This document shows positions 49,774-59,358 of a stretch of DNA of 64,000 nucleotides, one piece after another. Each line of letters opens with the position of its first letter. Positions within the stretch are counted from its first letter, which is position 1. The notes under the pieces were generated by a model. It saw only the letters and a program-made list of their open reading frames with translations. It was not told the DNA's origin and did not search any database. The DNA comes from Streptomyces gobiensis (lineage in GTDB: Bacteria > Actinomycetota > Actinomycetes > Streptomycetales > Streptomycetaceae), in contig NZ_CP086120.1 of NCBI RefSeq assembly GCF_021216675.1, positions 2,648,501 to 2,712,500 on the forward strand, given 5' to 3'. Made by a program: the position numbers and the translations under genes.

Positions 49774-52700
49774 GTGAGCAGCAGGCCATCCCGAGGCGCT
49801 GCTCGCCTCGCCGCCATACTCGACGCGCTGCCCGATGCGCTGCTGCTCGTCAACGCCAACGGCACCGTGGTCAACGCCAACAGCATCGCGCTTGAGGTCT
49901 TCGAGACCCCGGGCACCGCGCTCATCGGGCGCGGGCTGCTCGATCTGCTGCCCGCCTTTGACTCCAAGCGCATCCCCGGTTCGATGCGCCGCCCGGATGA
50001 GCAGATCGAGGGACGGCAGCCGCCGACCCGCATGGTCGCGCGACGCACCGACGGCAGTGAGTTCCCGGTCGAGGTGACCAGCGCCAATCTGGCGAACGGG
50101 CGCACGCCCTACGAGTCCTCGTTCGAGGCGGCCTTCGCCGACCACGGCAACAGCTACACCGGCGATGAGCTGCTGATGCTTGTCGTACGGGACCTCACCG
50201 GCACGCTGGACACCGAGGCCGAGCTGGCCCGGCAGCAGCGGCAGACGGAGATGATCCTGCGCGCCGCCGCCGAGGGGGTCGTAGGCACCGACACCGAAGG
50301 CCGGGTCGTGCTGGTCAATCCGGCGGCCGCGCACATACTCGGCTACCGGGCCAGCGATCTGGGCGGACAGGAACTGCATCCGCTGGTGCACCACTCACGG
50401 GGTGACGGCTCTCCGCTCCCCTATGAGGAGACGCCGTTGGCCGACACGCTGCGGTCCGGGCGCAAGCACCGGGTACGTGGACAGGTGCTGTGGTCCAAGG
50501 ACGGCCAGCGGGTGCCGGTGGATATGACCACCGCACCAGTGCGCGACGGTGAGCAGCTGGTCGGCGCGGTGCTGACGTTCACCGACCGGCGGGCGCAGGA
50601 CGCCCTGGAGGCCCGGCATGAGCAGTTGCTCGCCGTGGTCGACGACGCGCTGCGGGGACCGCTGGAAGAGCTGCGCGGCGAGCTCGCGGGGCTGGCGGCT
50701 GATCCGGCCGGGCAACTATGGCCGGAGGCCAACCAGATCCTGCACCATCTGGCGGCCGGGTACGCCCGGATGACGACACTCGTCGACAATGTCGTGAGTT
50801 ATCAGCGGCTGGATACGGGCTGCGACAAGCTGGAGCGTCAGCAGGTATCGCTGGACACCGTGGTGACCGCCGGGGTGGAGGGCGCGGTCGAGCTGATCGG
50901 TCCGGGGCGGGCGCAGTTCGCGGTGCACGCCCCGCCGATCAGGGCCGAGGTCGACCCGGACCGGCTGGCACTGGCGGTAGCCCACCTGGTCGCGGATGTG
51001 GCGGGTGTGGACGCCACCGGTTCCCGGATGGGCGGTGGCTCGGGCGACTCCACGATCGTGGTGGCGGCGGCGCACCGGGGTGGCGACAGCGACGGTGGCG
51101 GGGTCGTACGGATCGAGGTCCGTGGGCCGTACAGCGGTGGTAATCCGGTGCACCTGCCGATCGTGCGGGGCATCGTACGGCTGCATGGCGGCGTGCTCCA
51201 GACCCATGAGGTGCCGGGTGCGACGGGTGGCAGCGCGTATGTGCTGGAGGTGCCGGTCGGCACGGTGAGCGGGAACGCCACCGAGGCCGCTGCCGAGGGC
51301 GGTGCCGAAGGCGGTGCCATGGTGAAGGAGCCGCAGCGGGAGAACGAGACGACGGTGATGCCGGTTCCGGCGCAGCCGGCGCGGGGCACGCAGGAGGCGC
51401 GTGCCGCACAGCAGGTGTCGAGGCCCGAGCCTGAGCGGGCAGCACGGTCGGCCGCCGTGCCCGGGCCACGGGCCGAGATCGAGCCCGTGCCCGCGACCCC
51501 GACCGGGCGGCGGGCGCGGCGGGCGCTGAAGCCCTTGGAGGAGCGGAGCGACGGGGCGGGGGCGCGGAGCGACGGGGCGGGGATGCCGAGCGACGGGGCC
51601 GGGGTGCCGTCCGACGGCTCCGGGGAGCACTCCTTGGGGGGCCAGATCCCGGATCAGGTGCAGCCCGGCACCGGTCGGCGGGGCCGCCGGGCGAAACCCG
51701 ACAGCCCCCAGAGCCCCCAGAGCCCCCAACCGCCTCAGACTCCCCAGCCCGCCGAGCAGCGCGCCCCGTTCGCACTGCCCCCTGCGGCCGCCGACCAGTC
51801 CCCGGCCCCAGCCCCAGCCCCCGCCCCACAGCCGGAACCCCAGCCGGAGCCGCAGCCCGCACCCCAGCCCGCACCCGAGCCCGCATCCGCCCCCGGCGCC
51901 GAGACGGACCGGCCGACCGGGCGGCGGCGTAAGCCCACACCGCCGCAGGAGGAGCCGCCACCGGCGTCCCCGGCCGCCCATCCGTTGCCGGAGGAGGTGC
52001 GTACCGGCGGGGAGCCGGAGGACCCCCGTGCCGCCGGGCATACGGTGGTGGCCGCGAGCCCCATCCTGGGCGGCGCCGCGCCGAGCCCCCCGGCCCAGCC
52101 CCAGCCGCTGTCAATGCCGGGCGGCAGGGAAAGCAACGGCGAAACGTCCTCGGGGATCAGCGTGCGTACCCTCGGCCAGGGCGTGTCCCTCACCCAGCAG
52201 GTCCCCGAGCAGCACTCCGGCCAGCACCAGATTCCGGCCCAGGACCCCCGTTCGCACCCCCAGCACACGCCTGCCAGCGGTACGGGCCGCCGTCGGAAGC
52301 TGGCCGCACCGGCGGAGAACGGCGAGGGCTCGGAGCAGCAGCCAGAAACGCAGGCCACAGCGGACCACGAGTCCGCCGTCCAGCCCGCGCCGCAGCCCGC
52401 GCTGCAGGGCGCCAGCTCGGCTCCGGCGCCCGCCCGGGAGTTCGCGATAGGCGCCCCGGATGCCGGTGCCGCCGAGGGCCCAGAACCGCTGGACGGCCCG
52501 AACGGCGCGGTTGAGGTGACCGACGCCGCCGCGATGACCACGCCGCTGCGGCCCATGGATGTGGACGACGAGCTGCCGCCGGAGCCGCTGGACAACCCGC
52601 GGCGGCTGCTCGTATGGCCGGAGCCGGATGTCCCGACCCAGCAGGCGCTGACCGATCGCGGCTACCGGCCGGTGATTGTGCACTCCCGGGAGGAGGTCGA

Positions 52701-53298
52701 CGCCCAGATCGCGGCCTATCCGGCGGCGCTCTTCGTCGACCCGCTGACCGGCCCGATCACCCGCACCGCGCTGCAGTCGCTGCGCCAGGCCGCGGTCGCC
52801 GCCGAGGTGCCGGTGCTGGTGACGGCCGGTCTGGGGCAGGCGACCCGGGAGGCGGCCTATGGCGCCGACCCGGCCGTACTGCTCAAGGCGCTCGCCCCGC
52901 GCGACAGCGAGCAGCACCCGCCACGGGTGCTGCTCGTCGAGGAGCGGCAGGCGATCGCCCAGGCCTTCGCGGCGACCCTGGAGCGGCGGGGTATGCAGGT
53001 CGCGCACGCCCCGACCGACACCGAGGCGGTGCCGGTCGCGGAGCAGATCCGGCCGAATCTGGTGGTGATGGATCTGCACCAGGTCCGCCGCCGACGCGCC
53101 GGGATCATCGACTGGCTGCGGGTCAACGGCCTGCTGAACCGCACCCCGTTCGTGGTCTATACATCGGCCGATCTCGACCCGGCCGAGCTGCCTCGGCTCG
53201 CTTCGGGCGAGACGGTGCTGTTCCTCGCCGAGAGGTCCACGAGCCCGGAGGTGCAGTGCCGGATCGTGGACCTGCTCGCGAAGATCGGTGCCAACTAG
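49774..53298 (+). CDS. PAS-PAS-pseudokinase-linker-receiver multidomain protein
   Basis: A 1174-residue protein. PAS 1 covers about 12-140 (ILDALPDALLLVNANGTVV), PAS 2 about 150-275 (ILRAAAEGVVGTDTEGRVVL). A histidine-kinase-like region (276-490) has its H-box degraded to VVDDALRGPLEELRG (no His) and its N-box to AHLVADVAG, with no G1 box, so it is probably not a kinase. About 450 residues of Pro/Ala/Glu/Gln repeats follow (493-940). Then come two receiver-like domains: 943-1040 (FVDPLTG) and 1048-1174 (VLLVEERQ … VVMDLHQ with Asp1100). GTG 49774 follows GGGAGGA. A signalling scaffold is likely; partner unknown. Confidence 0.82.
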   Translation: MSSRPSRGAARLAAILDALPDALLLVNANGTVVNANSIALEVFETPGTALIGRGLLDLLPAFDSKRIPGSMRRPDEQIEGRQPPTRMVARRTDGSEFPVEVTSANLANGRTPYESSFEAAFADHGNSYTGDELLMLVVRDLTGTLDTEAELARQQRQTEMILRAAAEGVVGTDTEGRVVLVNPAAAHILGYRASDLGGQELHPLVHHSRGDGSPLPYEETPLADTLRSGRKHRVRGQVLWSKDGQRVPVDMTTAPVRDGEQLVGAVLTFTDRRAQDALEARHEQLLAVVDDALRGPLEELRGELAGLAADPAGQLWPEANQILHHLAAGYARMTTLVDNVVSYQRLDTGCDKLERQQVSLDTVVTAGVEGAVELIGPGRAQFAVHAPPIRAEVDPDRLALAVAHLVADVAGVDATGSRMGGGSGDSTIVVAAAHRGGDSDGGGVVRIEVRGPYSGGNPVHLPIVRGIVRLHGGVLQTHEVPGATGGSAYVLEVPVGTVSGNATEAAAEGGAEGGAMVKEPQRENETTVMPVPAQPARGTQEARAAQQVSRPEPERAARSAAVPGPRAEIEPVPATPTGRRARRALKPLEERSDGAGARSDGAGMPSDGAGVPSDGSGEHSLGGQIPDQVQPGTGRRGRRAKPDSPQSPQSPQPPQTPQPAEQRAPFALPPAAADQSPAPAPAPAPQPEPQPEPQPAPQPAPEPASAPGAETDRPTGRRRKPTPPQEEPPPASPAAHPLPEEVRTGGEPEDPRAAGHTVVAASPILGGAAPSPPAQPQPLSMPGGRESNGETSSGISVRTLGQGVSLTQQVPEQHSGQHQIPAQDPRSHPQHTPASGTGRRRKLAAPAENGEGSEQQPETQATADHESAVQPAPQPALQGASSAPAPAREFAIGAPDAGAAEGPEPLDGPNGAVEVTDAAAMTTPLRPMDVDDELPPEPLDNPRRLLVWPEPDVPTQQALTDRGYRPVIVHSREEVDAQIAAYPAALFVDPLTGPITRTALQSLRQAAVAAEVPVLVTAGLGQATREAAYGADPAVLLKALAPRDSEQHPPRVLLVEERQAIAQAFAATLERRGMQVAHAPTDTEAVPVAEQIRPNLVVMDLHQVRRRRAGIIDWLRVNGLLNRTPFVVYTSADLDPAELPRLASGETVLFLAERSTSPEVQCRIVDLLAKIGAN

Positions 53299-53347
53299 AG
53301 GCCAGCCGGGGCCAGCCGGGGCGAGCCAGCGGCCAGCCAGGAGCTGG

Positions 53348-55000
53348 CTAAAGCCGTGTCACGTCCAGTTCGCCCGCCGCGTACTGGGCGCGCAGCACCT
53401 TCTTGTCGAACTTCCCCACGCTGGTCTTCGGCACCGTCGGTATCACCGACCAGCGCTCGGGCAGCTGCCAGCGGGCGATCCGCTCGCCGAGGAAGGTGTG
53501 CAGCTGCTCATAGGTGGCCTCAGCGCCGTCCCTGAGTACGACGGTGGCCAGCGGGCGCTCCCCCCACTTCTCGTCCGGAACGGCGACGACCGCCGCCTCG
53601 GCGACCGCCGGGTGGGCCATGAGATGGTTCTCCAGCTCCACCGAGGAGATCCATTCCCCACCGGACTTGATGACGTCCTTGGCCCGGTCCGTCAGCGTCA
53701 GATAGCCGTCCGGTGAGATGGTGCCGACATCGCCCGTGCGCAGCCAGCCGTCCTCGCTGAACTTGTCCCCGGGGCGCAGCGGCTCATCGGACGCCGCACC
53801 CCCGTAGTAGGCCCCCGCGATCCATGGGCCGCGTACCTCCAGCTCACCGGCTGTCTCGCCATCCCAGGGCGCGAAGGAGCCGTCAGGACTGGCGAGTCGT
53901 GCCTCGACGGAGGCGGGGAAACGGCCCTGGGTGAGGCGGTAGGCCCAGGTCTCGTCCTCGCTGAGCCCGGCGGGCGGGTGCGCGACCGTGCCCAGCGGTG
54001 AGGTCTCGGTCATGCCCCAGGCGTGTACGAGCGTGACGCCGTACCGCTCCTCGAAGGCGCGCATCAGGCTGGGCGGACAGGCTGAGCCGCCGATGACGAC
54101 GCGGGCCATGGAGGAGATGTCGCGGGGCTTGGCGTCCAGCTCGGCCAGCAGCCCCTGCCAGATGGTGGGGACGGCGGCGCCCAGGCTGGGCCGTACCGTC
54201 TCGATCATCTCGGCGATCGGGCCGGGCTGCAGAAAGCGGTCCGTCATCAGCATCGAGGTGCCCGACATATAGGCGGCGTGCGGCAGCCCCCAGGCGTTGA
54301 CATGGAACATCGGCACCACGGCCAGGGCCGTATCGGCCCCGGTCATACCGAACGCCTCGGCGCTGTTGACCTGCAGTGCGTGCAGATAGACCGAGCGGTG
54401 GCTGAAGAGCACGCCCTTGGGGTCGCCGGTCGTTCCGGAGGTGTAGCAGAGCGAGGCGGCCTGGCGCTCATCCACCTCCGGCCAGTCGTACGTGGTCGGA
54501 CGGCCGGCGAGCAGTTCCTCGTACTCGTGCACCCGCGCGGTCGCCCCCTCCAGCGCGGAGCGGTCGCCCGGACCGGCCACGACGATGTGCTCAATGGAGG
54601 GGAGCTTCGGCAGCAGCGGAGCGAGCAGCGGCAGCAGGGTGCCGTTGACGATGACGACCCGGTCGGCGGCGTGGTTGACGATCCACACCAGCTGCTCGGG
54701 CGGCAGCCGCAGATTGAGGGTATGCAGCACCGCGCCCATGGACGGAATCGCCAGATAAGCCTCAAGGTGCTCGGCGTTGTTCCACATCAGCGTCCCGACC
54801 CGCTGATCGCCCTCGACGCCGAGCTCATCGCGGAGCGCGTGGGCGAGCTGTGCCGCGCGGGCGCCGGTCTCGGCGAAGGAGCGGCGCTGCGGCTCGGCCT
54901 CTCCGGTCCATGTGATGACCTGCGCCGTGCTATGCACCTTCGTGCCATGGGCGAGGATACGGCTCACCGTCAGCGGTACATCCTGCATCGTGCTCAGCAC
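53348..55000 (-). CDS. Long-chain fatty acid-CoA ligase (AMP-forming)
   Basis: About 550 residues of the ANL (acyl-adenylate) superfamily, activating a carboxylic acid to acyl-CoA through acyl-AMP. The P-loop is [20 protein letters not shown]5 is [12 protein letters not shown]7/A8 is [21 protein letters not shown], and the C-terminal catalytic lysine is in [16 protein letters not shown] 55000 is chosen because AGGAGG lies exactly 6 nt upstream; an ATG 12 nt later is weaker. Such medium/long-chain ligases often start beta-oxidation, and a beta-oxidation-like operon lies 1.7-6.4 kb away. Acid unknown. Confidence 0.9.
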   Translation of the reverse strand: MLSTMQDVPLTVSRILAHGTKVHSTAQVITWTGEAEPQRRSFAETGARAAQLAHALRDELGVEGDQRVGTLMWNNAEHLEAYLAIPSMGAVLHTLNLRLPPEQLVWIVNHAADRVVIVNGTLLPLLAPLLPKLPSIEHIVVAGPGDRSALEGATARVHEYEELLAGRPTTYDWPEVDERQAASLCYTSGTTGDPKGVLFSHRSVYLHALQVNSAEAFGMTGADTALAVVPMFHVNAWGLPHAAYMSGTSMLMTDRFLQPGPIAEMIETVRPSLGAAVPTIWQGLLAELDAKPRDISSMARVVIGGSACPPSLMRAFEERYGVTLVHAWGMTETSPLGTVAHPPAGLSEDETWAYRLTQGRFPASVEARLASPDGSFAPWDGETAGELEVRGPWIAGAYYGGAASDEPLRPGDKFSEDGWLRTGDVGTISPDGYLTLTDRAKDVIKSGGEWISSVELENHLMAHPAVAEAAVVAVPDEKWGERPLATVVLRDGAEATYEQLHTFLGERIARWQLPERWSVIPTVPKTSVGKFDKKVLRAQYAAGELDVTRL

Positions 55001-55134
55001 CAGGGGCCTCCTGAGGTATCGGATGTTTACGCGCGAGTAGCGCGAGCTCATCCCTCGGCAGCCTGCCACCGACCAAGCGGTATGTCACCCCGTCGTACGC
55101 GAAGTCATCCGGCAAAGTCCCGCGCTAGCGGCCC

Positions 55135-55686
55135 CTAGGCCGCGGTCCCCACCACATCCGCCGCGAGCTGCGCGTCCTCCCGCAGTTTGGCCAGCGCCCG
55201 GGACACCGCGCTCTTGACGGTGCCGACCGAGACGCCGAGCACCTCGGCGGTCTGCGCCTCGCTCAGATCCTCGTAGTACCGCAGCACGACCATGGCCCGC
55301 TGCCGGGCCGGCAGCTTGAGCACAGCTCGCCACATGGCATCCCGTATCGCCTGCTGCTCGGCCGGGTCCGGGGCCGGGACCGGTTCGGGCTCGGGCAGCT
55401 CGTCGCAGACGAACTCATCGACCTTGCGCTTACGCCACTGCGAGGTGCGGGTGTTGAGCAGCGCACGGCGCACATAGCCGTCCAGGGCCCGGTGGTCCTC
55501 GATCCGCTCCCACGCCAGGTATGTCTTGGTCAGCGCCGTCTGGAGCAGATCCTCGGCATCACTCGGGTTGGCCGTGAGGGAGCGGGCAGTGCGCAGCAGC
55601 ACGGGCCCGCGCGCCTGCACGTACGACGAGAACGTCAGCGGCGTCACAAGCGGCGTCACGGTGGCGGATGTCCCAGGCGTGGTCAT
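55135..55686 (-). CDS. SigE-family (ECF) RNA polymerase sigma factor
   Basis: A 183-residue ECF sigma factor of the SigE actinobacterial group. Region 2 contains LTANPSDAEDLLQTALTKTY and the Arg/Trp-rich segment that follows (WRKRKVDEFVCDEL). A Pro/Glu linker (98-108) precedes region 4, LPARQRAMVVLRYYEDLSEA, and the HTH AEVLGVSVGTVKSAVSRAL. No anti-sigma gene is adjacent. A 135-bp gap separates it from the acyl-CoA ligase gene in the same direction. Confidence 0.9.
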   Translation of the reverse strand: MTTPGTSATVTPLVTPLTFSSYVQARGPVLLRTARSLTANPSDAEDLLQTALTKTYLAWERIEDHRALDGYVRRALLNTRTSQWRKRKVDEFVCDELPEPEPVPAPDPAEQQAIRDAMWRAVLKLPARQRAMVVLRYYEDLSEAQTAEVLGVSVGTVKSAVSRALAKLREDAQLAADVVGTAA

Positions 55687-55819
55687 GGCTCAACGCTAGA
55701 AGCGGGCGGGGTACGGGCGGATCGGCCGGAAGTGCCGAGAAGGCTCCGCCTCAGGTTGTAGGGGTGGGGGCGGCCCCACCTCCTTGGGGTGGAGGCGGAG
55801 CACACGACAGATCAGGGAC

Positions 55820-56650
55820 TCACCTGATGATCGCCACCGGAGCGTCCACCATATTGCTGTCGATCCGCATGCCGTGACCGCCGTAGCTGCGGTGTACATC
55901 CCCCTCGTACTGATGGATACGGCGGTGCGGAAACCACGCTGCGGGATCCAGCGAGGGCTCATCGCGGACCGAGGGTGCGACCCGCCATCGGGCGAACCAG
56001 ATCACATCCGGCAGATCCATCACCCCTTCCTTACGCGCGGCCTCCATATGGGCCACCCCGGAGTCGGCGCCACTGTAGAAACCGGGGAAATAGCCATGCA
56101 GGCGCACCGCGCGGTTCCAGCCCCGGACGAAGCCGAGGGTGGTCGCGGCACAGGCGGTGTCGTGGTGGTCGTACTTCTCCATGTCCAGATAGAGCGGGCT
56201 GCCCTTCGCAAAGCCGTGGGCCCTGGCCTGCTCGACCGCGTCCAGCCCCTCACTCATGCCCTGACTCCAGGGCCTGTCGCTGTCCATCCGGACGCCTTGC
56301 TTGTTGGCGGCGCCGACGCAGGGGGACTGGGAGCCGACGTAGAGCGGCAGCACCTTCCAGCCCAGCCGGTCCACATTCCGTACCCAGGTCGCGTCGAGGT
56401 TCGGCTGTGTCGGGCAGGCCCGGCCCCGGCCGCCGAAGTAGACGCCGATGGCGCGGTACGGGGAGTCCAGCCAGGCCCGCATGGTGGCGTACGCCGGGGT
56501 CCGGCAGGTGTCCAGCGCGCGGCCGGTGAAGACGTCCGCGCCCTTCTCCCGGATATCGGCCTCCAGCTCGGAAGGGGGCGTGGGCGCGGCCCCGGTGAGG
56601 GCGGTGACCAGCACCAGCAGGAGGGCCGTCAGCTGAGTTCTCTGCCGCAT
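55820..56650 (-). CDS. Secreted DUF1906 glycoside-hydrolase-like protein
   Basis: A 276-residue exported protein with the DUF1906 (Rv2525c-like) TIM-barrel domain, structurally related to glycoside hydrolases and suggested to act on cell-wall polymers. The signal peptide is RQRTQLTALLLVLVTAL, cleaved near GAAP. The domain opens GADVFTGRALDTCRTPAYAT and contains GFAKGSPLYLDMEKYDHHDT, whose Asp/Glu are candidate active-site acids. Three cysteines are spaced (CRTP, RACPTQ, SPCVG). ATG 56650 fits the signal peptide; ATG 56680 is an alternative. No ribosome site is visible. Monocistronic; its neighbours are divided between sigma factor and beta-oxidation genes. Confidence 0.85.
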   Translation of the reverse strand: MRQRTQLTALLLVLVTALTGAAPTPPSELEADIREKGADVFTGRALDTCRTPAYATMRAWLDSPYRAIGVYFGGRGRACPTQPNLDATWVRNVDRLGWKVLPLYVGSQSPCVGAANKQGVRMDSDRPWSQGMSEGLDAVEQARAHGFAKGSPLYLDMEKYDHHDTACAATTLGFVRGWNRAVRLHGYFPGFYSGADSGVAHMEAARKEGVMDLPDVIWFARWRVAPSVRDEPSLDPAAWFPHRRIHQYEGDVHRSYGGHGMRIDSNMVDAPVAIIR

Positions 56651-56702
56651 ACGGTGAGTGAAAGATCCGTACGCCGCCATACCCGGCAGACACGCCCGCC
56701 GT

Positions 56703-57869
56703 TCAGCCGTCTGCCCCGAGGAGCAGCCCGGAGGTTGGTACCCCGGTGCCCGCGGTGACCAGCACATGGGCGGCGCCGTCCACCTGGTTGACGGAGCTGC
56801 CCCGCACTTGCCGTACGGCCTCCGCGATGCCGTTCATGCCATGCAGATACGCCTCGCCGAGCTGCCCGCCATGGGTGTTGAGCGGCAGCATGCCCTCGGC
56901 GACGAAGCCGGCGGCCTCGCCCGGCGCACAGAAGCCGAACTCCTCCAACTGCATCAGTACGAACGGCGTGAAGTGGTCATAGAGGATGCCGACATCAACC
57001 TCGGCGGGGGTGAGTCCGCTCGTCCGCCACAGCTGCCGGGCGACCACGCTCATCTCGGGCAGCCCGGTGAGGTCATCGCGGTAGAAGCTGGTCATCTGCT
57101 CCTGTGCGCGGCCCGCCCCCTGCGCGGCGGCGGTGACGACGGCGGGACGTTGCCGCAGCTCCCGGGCGCGCTCCACTGACGTCAGGACCAGGGCCTGCCC
57201 GCCATCGGTCTCCTGGCAGCAGTCGAGCAGCCGCAGCGGTTCGGCGATCCACCGGGAGGCCGCATGGTCGGCGAGGGTGATGGGCCTGCCGTGAAAGTAC
57301 GCGGCCGGATTCGCCGCCGCGTGCCGTCGGCCGGTGACGGCGACATGCCCGAAGACCTCGGGGGTGAGGCCGTAGGCGTACAAGTAGCGCTGCGCCGCCA
57401 TCGCCACCCAGGAGGCGGGCGTAAGCAGCCCGAACGGCAGCGACCAGCCCAGCGCGACCCCTTCCGCGGACGGCTCGCGCCGCTGTACCCCGGCCCCGAA
57501 GCGCCGCCCGGAGCGCTCATTGAACGCCCGGTAGCAGACGACGACTTCGGCCACCCCGGCGGCTATGGCGAGCGCCGCCTGCTGCACGGTGGCGCAGGCG
57601 GCACCGCCGCCGTAGTGCACCCGGGAGAAGAAGGACAACTCGCCGATCCCCGCCGCCTGGGCGACGGTGATCTCCGGGCTGGTGTCCATGGTGAAGGTGA
57701 CCAGCCCATCGACGTCACCCGGCCCGAGACCGGCATCCGCGAGCGCCGCTCGCACGGCCTCCACAGCCAGCCTGAGCTCACTGCGCCCGGAGTCCTTGGA
57801 AAACTCGGTGGCCCCGATCCCCACGATGGCGGCTTGGCCGCCGAGCGTGTCCGCGGTACGGATACTCAT
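56703..57869 (-). CDS. Thiolase-like lipid-transfer protein (Ltp2-type)
   Basis: A 388-residue thiolase-superfamily protein of the SCP2-thiolase/lipid-transfer branch. It opens AAIVGIGATEFSKDSGRSE and contains SFFSRVHYGGGAACATVQQA, with the active-site-region cysteine near position 90, and NTHGGQLGEAYLHGMNG near the C-terminus. The mycobacterial Ltp2 is an aldolase that needs a DUF35 partner; the fused MaoC-DUF35 protein in this operon fits. It overlaps the MaoC gene by 4 bp. It may finish removal of a short acyl side chain from a steroid-like substrate; substrate inferred. Confidence 0.85.
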   Translation of the reverse strand: MSIRTADTLGGQAAIVGIGATEFSKDSGRSELRLAVEAVRAALADAGLGPGDVDGLVTFTMDTSPEITVAQAAGIGELSFFSRVHYGGGAACATVQQAALAIAAGVAEVVVCYRAFNERSGRRFGAGVQRREPSAEGVALGWSLPFGLLTPASWVAMAAQRYLYAYGLTPEVFGHVAVTGRRHAAANPAAYFHGRPITLADHAASRWIAEPLRLLDCCQETDGGQALVLTSVERARELRQRPAVVTAAAQGAGRAQEQMTSFYRDDLTGLPEMSVVARQLWRTSGLTPAEVDVGILYDHFTPFVLMQLEEFGFCAPGEAAGFVAEGMLPLNTHGGQLGEAYLHGMNGIAEAVRQVRGSSVNQVDGAAHVLVTAGTGVPTSGLLLGADG

Positions 57870-58309
57870 CCCCTGTCCCGCCCGATTGAGGGCCGGGGGT
57901 CTGGGGGCGGAGCCCCCGGGAACTCCACGGTCACCGTGCCGGTGACATGCGCGCCCAGCCGGTTCCTGCCGGTCACGGCGACCTCCGCGGTGCCGCCGCG
58001 CACCGCGGTCACCGTGCCGGTGAGGGTCATCTCATCCCCCGGGTAGTTCGGGGCGCCAAGCCGGATCCGCACCTGCCGTAACCGGGCCGTCGGCCCCGCC
58101 CACTCGGTGATATAGCGGCCGACCAGGCCGTTGGTCGTCAGGATGTTCATAAAGATGTCCGGCGACCCCTTCTCCTTGGCGAGCTCCACATCGTGGTGAA
58201 CGTCCTGGTAGTCGCGGGTGGCGATGGCGCCCGCGACGATCAGAGTGCGGGTGATGGGGATACGCAGCGGGGGAAGCTCGTCCCCCGCTCGGGGGCTCGT
58301 GCCCGTCAT
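57866..58309 (-). CDS. MaoC-like enoyl-CoA hydratase subunit (ChsH1-like)
   Basis: A 147-residue hot-dog-fold MaoC protein. The hydratase motif region is ATRDYQDVHHDVE (Asp33, Asp36, His38, His39), followed by ILTTNGLVGRYITEWAGP. It overlaps the thiolase and acyl-CoA dehydrogenase genes by 4 bp each. In mycobacteria ChsH1 supplies the catalytic site of a hydratase with ChsH2; the MaoC-DUF35 protein here would be the partner. Confidence 0.85.
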   Translation of the reverse strand: MTGTSPRAGDELPPLRIPITRTLIVAGAIATRDYQDVHHDVELAKEKGSPDIFMNILTTNGLVGRYITEWAGPTARLRQVRIRLGAPNYPGDEMTLTGTVTAVRGGTAEVAVTGRNRLGAHVTGTVTVEFPGAPPPDPRPSIGRDRG

Positions 58310-59358
58310 CCGGCGGCCCTGCCTTCCTTCTCGGGCTGAGCGAGCAGCGAGCCAAGCTCGGCGAGCAGTTCAGCCGGGGAGCCGAGGTAGGCGTCCAGCT
58401 GCCGCCCCCAGAGAAAGTGCCGGTGGACCTCGGAGGTGACATCGGCGCCAACGCCGCCATGCAGATGCTGGCCCGTATGGACGACACGCCGGCCCGCCTC
58501 CGCCGCCCACCAGGCCGCGGTCAGCGAGTGCGTGTCGGCAGGCAGCCCCTGGTCATGGCGCCAGGCCGCCTCATGGGCCGTGACCCGAATGGACTCGATG
58601 TCCATATACGCGTCGGCGGCGCGAAGCTGGACCCCCTGGTTGGTGCTGAGCGGACGGCCGAACTGTTCCCGGTCGCCGGTGTACGCGACGGCCAGCGCGA
58701 GAGACCCCGCACAGACCCCGGCTTGCAGCGCCGCGAAGCCCGTACGAGCACGGGCGAGGGTGTCGTCATACCCGCCCGGACCCAACGCCACCGCGGGGGC
58801 GGCCGCCAGGGTCAGACGCCCGGCATCCCAGGGCGCGGTGGTCTCCACGGGCTCGATCAAGGTGGCGTCCTCGACCCGAAGCAGCCAGAGCTGTTGATCC
58901 GTATCGGGGATGAGGACATGGCTGGCGTCGCGGAGCCAGGGGACCAGCGGCAGGGTGCCGGTCAGCCGGTCACCGCCGTGCGAGCGTACGCGGCCACGCT
59001 GTGGAAAGGCGCCGGTGGCGACGGCCGTACCGGCGAGCAGCGCGGGCAGCAGCTGCGCCCTCAGCCCGGTGGTGCCATGACGGCTCACCGGTCCGATGCC
59101 GTAGAGGCAGGTGGCCGCGAGCGGAATCCCGGCGGTGCGCTTGCCCGCCTCCTCCAGGAGCAGACAGGTGCCCAGCAGCCCGGTCTCGGTTGCCCCCTCG
59201 AGCACGCCGGACGTACCCAGCGCCTTCCACAACTCACTGCCGGTGCCGTCGGCCTTGCTGTCGGCCTTGTCATCGGCCTTGTCATCGGCCTTCTCATCGA
59301 GGATCCGCGCGGCCAGCTCCACCAGTGCCAGCTGATCCTCATTGGGCGTGAAGTCCAT
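58306..59358 (-). CDS. Acyl-CoA dehydrogenase (FadE-like subunit)
   Basis: A 350-residue acyl-CoA dehydrogenase, shorter than usual, with MDFTPNEDQLALVELAARIL at the N-terminus and a middle domain with reduced FAD motifs (LVPWLRDASHVLI). The C-terminal helices contain QFGRPLSTNQGVQLR and GGVGADVTSEVHRHFLW. This layout fits the FadE28-type subunit of heteromeric mycobacterial dehydrogenases. Residues 21-38 contain a KADD/KADS repeat encoded by 12-bp tandem DNA repeats (59257-59299). Its ATG overlaps the upstream stop. A longer open frame on this strand lies inside the MaoC-DUF35 gene. Confidence 0.82.
   Translation of the reverse strand: MDFTPNEDQLALVELAARILDEKADDKADDKADSKADGTGSELWKALGTSGVLEGATETGLLGTCLLLEEAGKRTAGIPLAATCLYGIGPVSRHGTTGLRAQLLPALLAGTAVATGAFPQRGRVRSHGGDRLTGTLPLVPWLRDASHVLIPDTDQQLWLLRVEDATLIEPVETTAPWDAGRLTLAAAPAVALGPGGYDDTLARARTGFAALQAGVCAGSLALAVAYTGDREQFGRPLSTNQGVQLRAADAYMDIESIRVTAHEAAWRHDQGLPADTHSLTAAWWAAEAGRRVVHTGQHLHGGVGADVTSEVHRHFLWGRQLDAYLGSPAELLAELGSLLAQPEKEGRAAG
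59257..59299. repeat. 12-bp tandem repeats in an acyl-CoA dehydrogenase gene
   Basis: GTCATCGGCCTT is repeated (59269 and 59281) with flanking variants, encoding the KADD-type repeats of the dehydrogenase N-terminus. Confidence 0.75.

Noticed and set aside
54930..55115. 61-codon ORF between the acyl-CoA ligase and the sigma factor genes (- strand)
   Set aside because: It needs a TTG start, has no ribosome site and overlaps the ligase start. The start of the product (PDDFAYDGVTYRLVGGRLPR) looks protein-like, so a small gene is not fully excluded.
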